Below are positions 1 to 7,000 of a stretch of 14,004 bases of DNA, one piece after another (the first letter of the stretch is position 1; each line of letters begins with the position of its first letter). The translations under genes were made by a program, and so were the position numbers. Source of the stretch: JBNJEM01 sp051745935 (GTDB taxonomy: Bacteria; Planctomycetota; Planctomycetia; Pirellulales; Pirellulaceae); assembly GCA_051745935.1 (NCBI GenBank), contig JBNJEM010000132.1, positions 1-14,004 on the forward strand. The letters are read 5' to 3'. Under the pieces are notes generated by a model. That model was not told the DNA's origin. It ran no database searches and saw only the letters and a program-made list of their open reading frames with translations.

Positions 1-205
1 GGGCCGTGATCGACGTGTGGGATCGCGGCGATGCGTGTTCGTCGCCCTTCCCGTTGGCCAACGTTCATCGGTGGGTCCGTTCTGCCATCCGTGGGCCGTG
101 ATCGACGTGTGGGATCGCGGCGATGCGTGTTCGTCGCCCTTCCCGTTGGCCAACGTTCATCGGTGGGTCCGTTCTGCCATCCGTGGGCCGTCATCGACTT
201 GTGGA
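1..205. repeat. 92-bp tandem repeat, two copies plus a decaying third
   Basis: The unit beginning GGGCCGTGATCGACGTGTGG starts at 1 and recurs at 93, essentially identical. A third start at 185 matches for only about 20 bases (GGGCCGTCATCGACTTGTGG) before diverging. Each full unit carries the 12-bp self-complementary sequence CGTTGGCCAACG (52-63 and 144-155) and a short GGCGA/TCGCC inverted repeat. Because 92 is not a multiple of three, each copy shifts the reading frame, which argues against a repeat protein. The array starts at the window edge and may continue to the left. Function unknown. Confidence 0.9.
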
Positions 206-554
206 AGACGCGTGGCGGTTTCTGGAGATATTTCGACTGGATTGCTTCGCCGATTTGATTGGATCTGTGCCCGTCACCGTCCGTTAAAAACAGCAACGTA
301 ACCCAGGACAATTGCCAACCAAGGACAATTGCCAGAGGTTTTGCAGGAGCGGAGATCCAACCTTGGATTCCCAAGAACTCGTGTCGAGAACGGGCATTTT
401 ACCGGTGTCCGGATGCGGTTGGAGCATGGTTCTGATATGTTAGGGATAGATAGTGGAGGCGGGATACGCTTCAAGATGATACTGTTCTTGGTACAATTGC
501 CGTGGTGAAAGGGCTCCCTCGGGGCGATCTGATCTTTTTTTTCAAAGAGTCGTT
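206..554. other. Gene-poor leader region with a repeated CAATTG motif
   Basis: No convincing coding sequence was found in these roughly 350 bases. A 13-base direct repeat, AGGACAATTGCCA, occurs at 305-317 and 322-334 (17-bp period). A related GGTACAATTGCC lies at 490-501 and contains TACAAT (492-497), a possible -10 box for the downstream SGNH hydrolase gene. The corresponding -35 (TTCAAG, 470-475) is poor. The motif could be an operator or chance; nothing else is evident. Confidence 0.4.
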
Positions 555-557
555 GTG

Positions 558-1862
558 ATGAAAGCTATCAAAGTTCCAGGTCTAATAATCGTTGTGTTGG
601 TTATGGCTTCGGGTACGAGTGGACGGGAAACCTGTCCGTATCGAAGCGAGAAGGCTTGGCAGGAAGTCGTGCCCGAAAGATACCAGCGCCGCCCGGAGTA
701 TGCCTTCGTCGAAGCGGATCCGAAGTTACCGAATGTGCTGTTGATCGGGGATTCCATTTCGATGTCGTATACGGTGGGGGTGCGTGAGCGGTTGGATAGT
801 TTGGCAAATGTCTATCGTGCTCCGGACAACTGCCGTTCAACACGGCAAACGCTGGCGGAGATCGAGACAGTTCTGGGAAGTGTCGCCTGGGATGTGATTC
901 ACTTTAACTGGGGCATTCACGATATGACCCATCTGAACGACGCGGGAGAGGTTGCTCCGCCGCCCACTGGCACCCCGCAAGTTCGCCTCAAGCAGTATGA
1001 GGAAAACTTGAAGACGCTCGTGGAGCGATTACAGGAGACTGGCGCCGAACTGATCTGGGCGGCAACAACCCCGGTGGGGCGGAAAACGGAAGTGAAAGGC
1101 TATCGGCGGGATCGCGATGTGGCGAGGTACAACGCCGCCGCCGCCAAGCTGATGAGAGCGGAAGGAATCTCAATCAACGATCTGTATGAGGTGACGAAAC
1201 CTCGCGCCGAGGAACTACTGAGCGATGGCGTGCACTTCAAGCCGAGCGGCCGAAAGGTACTGGCCGAGGCAGTGGCGGACGCGATACGCGCGAAACTAGT
1301 ATGGTTTCGGGAGGATTTCAAGGAGCTGCCGCCGGAGATTCCGGTTCAGCAGAAACATCTGGCGAATACGAACCTGGTCTTGAAGCGATTTGGTCCCGGT
1401 GAATCAAAGATCAAGCGAAGTTATCACGAGAACGTGCCGGGCGACCCGCATTACGTCTGGTCGGGGCTCTGCCCGGGCCGCTGGGCGCTTGTGTTCGCTC
1501 ACCGGACAAGTTCAGCCGACCTCGCGACCTATGGGATCGTGCGCTGGCGAACGAAACAATTCGGGGATCGTGTCCTATACGTCATCGTCAACACGCCGGA
1601 CGGCTGGCTCGTTTCCGACCAAGGCACTGCACGATCAAACGAGTGGATCGTGGACACCATCGACCTCACCGAATGCCGGTGGTTCTCGCTGGATATTGAC
1701 ACGGTCACGAAGGGAGCATTGGTGGAGAGCCCCGATTTGAGCAAGGTTCGCGAGGTCGGTTTCACGGACCTGATGGCCGGCGGGAAAAGCAAAGCCTGCT
1801 CGCGGCTGGACTGGATTGAGGTGTACGGAAAGCCGAATCAAAAACGTGCGGGCACGCCGTGA
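558..1862 (+). CDS. Secreted SGNH/GDSL-family hydrolase with C-terminal extension
   Basis: This 434-residue protein is probably an exported esterase or carbohydrate deacetylase. An N-terminal hydrophobic stretch (about residues 8-18) looks like a signal peptide. The SGNH core shows block I G64-D-S-I-S with the nucleophile Ser66, Asn91 in PDNC, a block III-like N117-W-G-I-H-D122, and the C-terminal dyad D223-G-V-H226. These are what the family needs for a Ser-His-Asp site. Residues from about 265 to the end form a second, probably beta-rich domain ending in a W-I-E-V-Y-G strand, as in carbohydrate-binding or lectin-like folds; that assignment is inference. ATG 558 is chosen; GTG 555 is the adjacent alternative, and the ribosome site (AAAGAG, 544-549) is weak. 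The next gene in the same direction is 151 bp away. Substrate unknown. Confidence 0.85.
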   Translation: MKAIKVPGLIIVVLVMASGTSGRETCPYRSEKAWQEVVPERYQRRPEYAFVEADPKLPNVLLIGDSISMSYTVGVRERLDSLANVYRAPDNCRSTRQTLAEIETVLGSVAWDVIHFNWGIHDMTHLNDAGEVAPPPTGTPQVRLKQYEENLKTLVERLQETGAELIWAATTPVGRKTEVKGYRRDRDVARYNAAAAKLMRAEGISINDLYEVTKPRAEELLSDGVHFKPSGRKVLAEAVADAIRAKLVWFREDFKELPPEIPVQQKHLANTNLVLKRFGPGESKIKRSYHENVPGDPHYVWSGLCPGRWALVFAHRTSSADLATYGIVRWRTKQFGDRVLYVIVNTPDGWLVSDQGTARSNEWIVDTIDLTECRWFSLDIDTVTKGALVESPDLSKVREVGFTDLMAGGKSKACSRLDWIEVYGKPNQKRAGTP

Positions 1863-2013
1863 ATTGTGGGGTCCGGTGTGGGTGCGATTCCGGCAAGGTC
1901 GCATGTTCCGTAACTGCTCGCGGATTATCGTTGAAGAAAAACGGACATTCTATGATGCTAGACGAAGAGACAATTCCACCAACAACAAGGTCTGAAGGTC
2001 CGAGAGTCGTACA

Positions 2014-3420
2014 ATGAACACACAAAAGCCGAAGCTCCAGTCGCGGCGGTGGTTTCCACGCCGCGGGATTGAACGCGACGAATCATTACAGCCAATTGTG
2101 AAAGGGCCGGGGTCCCGGTTGACCCGCCGAAGGTTTTCGAAATCCCTGGCCGGGGCGGCGGTGGGCGTTTTGGGCGCCCCGGCGCTGCTCAAGGGCCGGA
2201 ACCTGAACGGCAAGCTTGACATCGCCGTCATTGGCGTGGGAGGTCGCGGGGCGGCGAACTTGCGCGCGGTGTCCGGCGAGAATATCGTCGCGCTGTGCGA
2301 CGTGGACGAGAAACGGGCCGGCGCGGGATTTTCGAAGTTCCCTCAAGCCAAAAAGTACCGTGACTTCCGCACCATGCTCGATCAACTCCAGAAACAAATC
2401 GACGCGGTGGTCGTCAGCACGCCGGATCATACCCACGCCCCGGCGGTCTCCATGGCGTTGCGGCTGGACAAACACTGTTATTGCGAGAAGCCATTGACGC
2501 ATTCGATCCACGAGACTCGGGTGATCAGGGAACTGGCCGCCAAAAAGGATCTGGCGACGCAAGTCGGCACGCAAAAGCACGCGACTGACAACTATCGGCG
2601 GGTGGTGGAGTTGGTCACGAGCGGAGCGATCGGATCGGTCGGCGAGGTGCATGTGTGGTGCGGCAAGGATCGAATCGCGACACCACCGTCCGAGCAGCGT
2701 CCAGCGGTTCCCGGCCATCTGGACTGGGATCTTTGGCTTGGCCCCGCGCCGTACCGGCCGTATGACCCGTGTTATGTGCCCGCCAACTGGCGCTGGTGGT
2801 GGGATTTCGCCAATGGACAGTTGGGCGACATGGGATGCCACTACATGGATTTGCCGTTCTGGGCGCTCCGGCTACGCTATCCGGAGAAGGTTGAAGCCGA
2901 TGGGCCGCCAGTCGACGCGGAGACCACGCCGCGGGGGCTGACGGTCCGCTATGAGTTTCCCGGCCGGGAGGACCTCCCGCCGGTGAAGTTGACGTGGTAC
3001 CACGGCCCCGAACCGCCGGCTGTCTTGACCCGCAAGGACCTACCCATTTGGAAGCGTCGCGGATCCGGGCCCGTCTCCGGCGTGTTGTTCGTGGGGAGCG
3101 AGGGGATGTTAATGGCCGATTTCAACAGGCGAGAGTTGTTTCCGGAGTCGAAGTACCACGATTTCCAGCCGCCGCAACCAACCATCCCCGATTCACCAGG
3201 CCATCACCAAGAGTGGATTACCGCCTGTAAGACGGGGGCTGCGACCACGTGCAACTTCGACTACTCCGGGGCACTGACCGAGGCGGTCCTGCTGGGCAAC
3301 GTGGCTTTCCGTGCCGGCGAGAAGCTCCAGTGGGATGCGGAAAACCTGAAAACGCCCAACTGTCCCGAAGCGGACAGGTTCGTCCGCCGCGAGTACCGGA
3401 AAGGCTGGTCATTGTCGTGA
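2014..3420 (+). CDS. Gfo/Idh/MocA-family oxidoreductase, Tat-exported
   Basis: This 468-residue NAD(P)-dependent sugar or polyol dehydrogenase-like protein has a twin-arginine signal T37-R-R-R-F-S-K43 followed by a short hydrophobic stretch, so it is likely exported folded with its cofactor. The Rossmann domain has G74-V-G-G-R-G79, then S-T-P-D-H-T-H (135-141) and the family hallmark C-E-K-P (157-160). The C-terminal half carries H-L-D-W-D-L-W-L-G-P and L-G-D272-M-G-C-H276-Y-M-D, typical of the planctomycete/Bacteroidetes subgroup. It ends in an E-A-D-R-F-V-R-R-E-Y-R-K-G-W tail that I know from this subgroup. The 36-residue extension before the Tat motif is unusual, but no in-frame Met lies nearer, so 2014 is kept although the ribosome site is weak. 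Substrate cannot be named. Confidence 0.9.
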   Translation: MNTQKPKLQSRRWFPRRGIERDESLQPIVKGPGSRLTRRRFSKSLAGAAVGVLGAPALLKGRNLNGKLDIAVIGVGGRGAANLRAVSGENIVALCDVDEKRAGAGFSKFPQAKKYRDFRTMLDQLQKQIDAVVVSTPDHTHAPAVSMALRLDKHCYCEKPLTHSIHETRVIRELAAKKDLATQVGTQKHATDNYRRVVELVTSGAIGSVGEVHVWCGKDRIATPPSEQRPAVPGHLDWDLWLGPAPYRPYDPCYVPANWRWWWDFANGQLGDMGCHYMDLPFWALRLRYPEKVEADGPPVDAETTPRGLTVRYEFPGREDLPPVKLTWYHGPEPPAVLTRKDLPIWKRRGSGPVSGVLFVGSEGMLMADFNRRELFPESKYHDFQPPQPTIPDSPGHHQEWITACKTGAATTCNFDYSGALTEAVLLGNVAFRAGEKLQWDAENLKTPNCPEADRFVRREYRKGWSLS

Positions 3421-3485
3421 GTGGATCGCGGCCGGGTGCTCGGCGACGAGCGTCACTTCGAAAACGGTCGTTCAAGGAACCTGTT

Positions 3486-3695
3486 ATTCCGGTGGCGGAT
3501 GACTTTGTCCGCCGCGAGTCCGGCCAACGGGAGGACGGCTTGCGTGGGGCCACTTTCCATCCGGACAGATCCCACCGCCTGAAGTTTATTCCGGTGGCGG
3601 ATGACTTTGTCCTCCGCGAGTCCGACCAACGGGAGGACGGCTTGCGTAGGGCCACTTTCCATCCGGACAGATCCCACCGCCTGAAATACATTCCG
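3486..3695. repeat. 102-bp repeat, two tandem copies plus 6 bases of a third
   Basis: Copies occupy 3486-3587 and 3588-3689, differing at about six positions by hand alignment, and the sequence ATTCCG restarts at 3690. A third, diverged copy lies at 4999-5100. The unit opens with ATTCCGGTGGCGGATGAC and ends near CACCGCCTGAA. Copy 1 contains a 6-bp stem GGCGGA/TCCGCC around an 8-base loop; copy 2 breaks it (TCCTCC) and copy 3 weakens it. The 102-bp length is 34 codons, so several frames stay open across the array. It fills most of the gap between the two oxidoreductase genes. Family unknown to me. Confidence 0.92.
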
Positions 3696-3741
3696 TTACA
3701 GTCTTGCCAGGCAACGGCAACAGATTAGAGAGGTGTTCGCC

Positions 3742-4824
3742 ATGTCAAGTCTTTCACGACGCAAGTTTCTTCAACATGCCGGATGGGCGGCTGGGGCCCT
3801 GCCCGCCGCCGCGATGGTTCCTCCACCGGTGGGCGCGGCGTCCAAGCGGAGAATCCGGATCGGCCAGATCGGCACGGGGCATGCCCACGCGGCGGGCAAG
3901 CTTCGGACAATCCAAAGTCTCAGCGAGCACTACGAGTTGGTGGGGGTGGTCGAAAACGATCCGGAACGTCGACAACGACTTGGCGACACCTACCACGGCG
4001 TCGAATTGATCAGCGAAGAAAAGCTGTTCAACACGCCTGGTTTGCAGGCCGTGGCCGTGGAGACGGAGGTCCGCGAGCTGGTTCCCACAGCCGCTCGCTG
4101 CGTCCAAGCTGGACTGCACATTCATCTTGACAAGCCTGCCGGTGAGTCGTTTCAGGCGTACGAATCGTTGCTTGACGAAGCGTCGCGGCGGAAGCTGACG
4201 GTGCAAATGGGGTATATCTACCGCTACCATCCGGCTTTCCGATTTTGCATCCGCGCCCTCCGCGATGGATGGCTTGGCGAGGTCTTTGAGGTCGACGGCG
4301 TGATCAGCAAGACGGTGGGAGCGGCCTCTCGAAAGCGTTTGGCTGAATATGCCGGCGGGGCGATGTTCGAACTCGGCTGCCATCTGATCGACGTGCTGGT
4401 TTGGATACTGGGAGAACCGGATGGTATCACGCCTTTTATCCGCCGGTCGCGTCCGGAGGAAGACAGTCTGGCGGACAACCAGCTGGCGGTCTTTGAATAC
4501 CCCGAGGCGACGGCCACCATACGAAGCGCGCTGATTGAGGTGGCGGGCGCGCGGCGGCGCCAATTCGTGGTTTGCGGTGATCAGGGCACGTTCGACCTCC
4601 GCCCGCTCAGTGGTGGCAGCTTCCGGCTGGCGCTTGACCGCCCGCGCGGCCCGTACCGGAAGGGATATCAGGAGGTCACGCTGCCGGAGCAGCCACGGCG
4701 CTACGTCGGAGATTTCCTGGACCTGGCAGCCCTCATTCGCGGCGAGAAGGAAACCGAGTTTTCCGTCGAACACGATTTGGCCGTCCACCGGGCGATCCTT
4801 TTGGCGAGCGGATATGACACGTGA
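3742..4824 (+). CDS. Gfo/Idh/MocA-family oxidoreductase, Tat-exported (second)
   Basis: This 360-residue protein has a textbook Tat signal, S5-R-R-K-F-L-Q11, followed by an alanine-rich hydrophobic segment. ATG 3742 is preceded by AGAGAGG (3727-3733), 8 bases upstream; the in-frame GTG 3733 lies within that ribosome site and is rejected. The Rossmann motif is I-G-T-G-H-A-H (43-49). The hallmark E-K-P is D130-K-P here, a known variant. The C-terminal domain has F-E210-L-G-C-H214-L-I-D217, the usual active-site Asp/His strand. It is about 100 residues shorter than the oxidoreductase upstream and only distantly similar, so the pair is not a recent duplication. Likely role is periplasmic or exported sugar redox chemistry; substrate unknown. 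It follows the first oxidoreductase in the same direction after 321 bp containing the 102-bp repeats. Confidence 0.9.
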   Translation: MSSLSRRKFLQHAGWAAGALPAAAMVPPPVGAASKRRIRIGQIGTGHAHAAGKLRTIQSLSEHYELVGVVENDPERRQRLGDTYHGVELISEEKLFNTPGLQAVAVETEVRELVPTAARCVQAGLHIHLDKPAGESFQAYESLLDEASRRKLTVQMGYIYRYHPAFRFCIRALRDGWLGEVFEVDGVISKTVGAASRKRLAEYAGGAMFELGCHLIDVLVWILGEPDGITPFIRRSRPEEDSLADNQLAVFEYPEATATIRSALIEVAGARRRQFVVCGDQGTFDLRPLSGGSFRLALDRPRGPYRKGYQEVTLPEQPRRYVGDFLDLAALIRGEKETEFSVEHDLAVHRAILLASGYDT

Positions 4825-4854
4825 TGACTCCTCCGGCCGATGGCACGGAGGGTC

Positions 4855-4881
4855 TTAACTCAAAGTGTACAGTTGTATAAT
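4855..4881 (+). promoter_or_regulatory. Candidate sigma-70-like promoter
   Basis: A perfect TATAAT lies at 4876-4881. A weak -35 (TTAACT, 4855-4860) sits 15 bp upstream, shorter than ideal. It is followed after 11 bases by a good ribosome site (AAAGGA, 4893-4898) and a GTG start at 4908. The arrangement suggests a real promoter for the truncated leader ORF; not tested. Confidence 0.4.
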
Positions 4882-4907
4882 CACGCTCGATTAAAGGAAA
4901 AGACAGG

Positions 4908-5015
4908 GTGAGACAACGCACATCGCTCTGGTTCATGATGTCAGTGGTGACCCTGTCCGCCGGGATGCTTGGCCTGCTTGGTGGTCTTCGTGGTGGCTAT
5001 ACCGGTCGCGGATGA
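4908..5015 (+). pseudogene. Probable 5' remnant of a secreted-protein gene, cut by the 102-bp repeat
   Basis: A GTG start with AAAGGA nine bases upstream opens a 35-codon frame. It begins M-R-Q-R-T-S-L-W-F-M-M and continues as a hydrophobic stretch (about residues 7-26), which looks like a secretion signal. From codon 31 on, the frame runs into the third copy of the 102-bp repeat (starts 4999) and stops at TGA 5013-5015 inside it. No continuation of a mature protein is visible downstream. I read this as a gene whose body was lost or displaced when the repeat arrived. A functional small hydrophobic peptide is possible. Parent gene unknown. Confidence 0.45.
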
Positions 5016-5100
5016 CTTTGTCCGCCGCGAGTCCGACCAACGGGCGGACGGCCTGCGTCGGGCAGCTTTCCACCCGGAAGAATCCAACCGCCTGAAAGAT
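4999..5100. repeat. Dispersed, diverged third copy of the 102-bp repeat
   Basis: By hand alignment this copy has the same length as the unit at 3486-3587 and differs at about 16 of 102 positions. The stretch CGGATGACTTTGTCCGCC is identical to copy 1. In the frame shared with the other copies (reading I-P-V-A-D-D-F-V-R-R-E-S), six of the fourteen changed codons are synonymous. It lies about 1.3 kb from the tandem pair, between a truncated leader and the 3' end of the convergent sulfatase gene. Confidence 0.9.
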
Positions 5101-5114
5101 AACTTGCTCACGAT

Positions 5115-5134
5115 GAATCTCCTTCGGGATATTC
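5115..5134. terminator. Weak stem-loop between convergent transcripts
   Basis: GAATCTCC (5115-5122) pairs with GGATATTC (5127-5134) with one mismatch around TTCG. This gives a cUUCGg tetraloop on the plus strand. It abuts the stop codon of the minus-strand sulfatase (5134-5136). No T-run follows on either strand, so a rho-independent terminator is only a possibility. Confidence 0.25.
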
Positions 5135-6525
5135 TACTTCAGTTCCAACGTGGGCGCGAACGCCTTTTCCCCTTGCACGCCGGGGCGTGGCAATAGAGTT
5201 CTCGGGTCCTCGGCAACGCCAACGGGCCTGGCATTCTTTCGGATTTCCGCTTCGAATTGATCCATGTACCCTTGCAGCCGCTTCACCACTTCAGGATGCC
5301 GCGCCGCCACGTTCTTTGATTCGCCGATATCTTCATCCAGGTCGTACAACCGCCCGTTTCGAAACAGTTTCCATCGCCCCGAGCGGACGGCTCGCAGCTT
5401 TTCTCCCTGATGATAGAAAAAACACTCGTGCGGCGACGTCGCGTTGGGGGCCCCCAATAGCAACCCCATAATATCCTTGCCGTCGATGACTCGGTCGTCC
5501 GGCACACTAGCCCCCGCCAGTTTCGCGAATGTCGGCAGCACGTCCAACGCCGTGGCGACTTCATCGCACGTCGAGCCCGCCGGGATCGTTTGTGGCCACC
5601 AAGCCACGGTGGGTTCCCGCACGCCGCCTTCCCAGGCGGATCCTTTCCCGCCCCGCAACGGCTTATTGACACAGCCGCGCGCCCCGCCGTTATCCGATGT
5701 AAACAGAACGAATGTCTGCTCGGCGAGCCCCTCGTCTCGCAGCGTTTCAAGTATCCGCCCCACACTCCAATCGACCTCTTCGATCTGTGCCTCGGTGACA
5801 TTCTTCGCCTGCTCCATGAACCTGGCGCTTGCCGCCCGCGGATGGTGAACAAAAGCGTGCGGCACGTAGACGAAAAACGGCTTGTCGCGGTGATCTTTGA
5901 TAAAGGTTACGGCTTCCTGCGTGAAGCGGCGACAGAGCGTGCCCTGGTCGTCCATGTTGTCCACCTGATCGACGATCTCCTTGTTCCGCAGAATCGGCAA
6001 CTCCGGAAACGGCCATCGGGTATGTTCCGGCCACATATCGTTGGAATATGGAATGCCGAAATACGTATCAAAACCTTGTTCCGTGGGAAGGAACCGAGGC
6101 TGGTCTCCCAGATGCCACTTGCCGAAGCAACCAGTCGCATACCCCACTTCTTTCAATAATTCAGCAACCGTGATCTCATCGGGATGCAATCCATGTTTAT
6201 CACCTGGAAAAAGCACGGCATGGCCCGAGCCTCTCGCCAACCCCACGCGTCGGGGATAACACCCGGTCATCAGCCCCGCACGGGATGGAGTACAAACAGG
6301 CGCGGCGACGTAGAATGAGGTCAGGGTCATGCCTTCCGTCGCCATTCGATCCAGATGCGGGGTCTCGTTGAGCGTTGATCCAAAGGGTCCGATATCACCG
6401 TAGCCCATATCGTCGATGAAAATAACCACGAAATTCGGTCTCTCGGGGATCGGTCCCGCTTCCGCCGCGCCAGTCGACAGGATCGAACTGACAAGTGTCA
6501 GGATCATAAAGAATCGTGTGTTCAT
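5134..6525 (-). CDS. Secreted type I (formylglycine-dependent) sulfatase
   Basis: This 463-residue arylsulfatase-like enzyme would hydrolyse sulfate esters, most likely on sulfated polysaccharide outside the cytoplasm. A signal peptide covers about residues 1-23. The core shows the metal-binding D38-D-M-G-Y-G-D, the sulfatase signature C78-T-P-S-R-A-G-L-M-T-G88 in which Cys78 would become formylglycine, F-G-K136-W-H138-L-G, and the later metal ligands S-D278-N279-G-G. Length and order match the family. ATG 6525 has GGAG eight bases upstream (CTCC at 6534-6537 on the plus strand). The cysteine-type signature requires a maturase in trans; the SUMF1-like protein next door lacks the residues expected of one. 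Substrate not predictable from sequence. Confidence 0.93.
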   Translation of the reverse strand: MNTRFFMILTLVSSILSTGAAEAGPIPERPNFVVIFIDDMGYGDIGPFGSTLNETPHLDRMATEGMTLTSFYVAAPVCTPSRAGLMTGCYPRRVGLARGSGHAVLFPGDKHGLHPDEITVAELLKEVGYATGCFGKWHLGDQPRFLPTEQGFDTYFGIPYSNDMWPEHTRWPFPELPILRNKEIVDQVDNMDDQGTLCRRFTQEAVTFIKDHRDKPFFVYVPHAFVHHPRAASARFMEQAKNVTEAQIEEVDWSVGRILETLRDEGLAEQTFVLFTSDNGGARGCVNKPLRGGKGSAWEGGVREPTVAWWPQTIPAGSTCDEVATALDVLPTFAKLAGASVPDDRVIDGKDIMGLLLGAPNATSPHECFFYHQGEKLRAVRSGRWKLFRNGRLYDLDEDIGESKNVAARHPEVVKRLQGYMDQFEAEIRKNARPVGVAEDPRTLLPRPGVQGEKAFAPTLELK

Positions 6526-7000
6526 GGCCTTTGCTCCGCCGTCGGGATCTCAGTCTACTATCGTGTCCTTCGCGCGCCTGGAATGCCCTTCACATCGTAC
6601 CATCGTGAAACACGTGTCGCAATTGATCGATCCATCGACCTAGCGGTCTCTTCCGGACGAGCTGATGCCTGGCTGCCTACCACATGCCTCGCCCAGAGCG
6701 GCATCTCCGTTAATTCTGCGAGCGACTCCGCACTTTTTCCGCGAATCACTCCGTGCTCTCGACCACGGACGATCCTTCCGGATGAAACAATAGGCCCACG
6801 AATGAAAAGAAAGGGCTGGAAAACTCACCCGCTTATGCGATCCATTGCTCAGCTACCGTCGTGTCTCATGCACTGCACTTCTACATCCGCGCAGGGCCGG
6901 CGTGCTCGACCCCGATTGCCGGAGCCGTTTCGGCAGAGAGGCCCAGCAGCGTTACAGCGGCTGCAAGCGGCCTTTGGAATGCGAACATCGCTGGCAGTCC
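6526..7000. other. 475-bp intergenic stretch, no gene recognised
   Basis: Apart from the sulfatase ribosome site at the left end, I see no recognisable gene, RNA or repeat. Open frames exist on both strands but none has a ribosome site or a familiar protein pattern. It separates two co-directional minus-strand genes widely enough that a sulfatase promoter must be expected here, but I could not point to good -10/-35 boxes. Confidence 0.4.

Noticed and set aside
1..205. Possible CRISPR array
   Set aside because: The whole 92-bp unit is repeated without unique spacers, and there are only two full copies; no cas genes nearby.
3249..3728. Coding gene spanning the tandem 102-bp repeats
   Set aside because: The frame begins inside the oxidoreductase gene in another frame, has no ribosome site, and stays open only because the repeat is 34 codons long.
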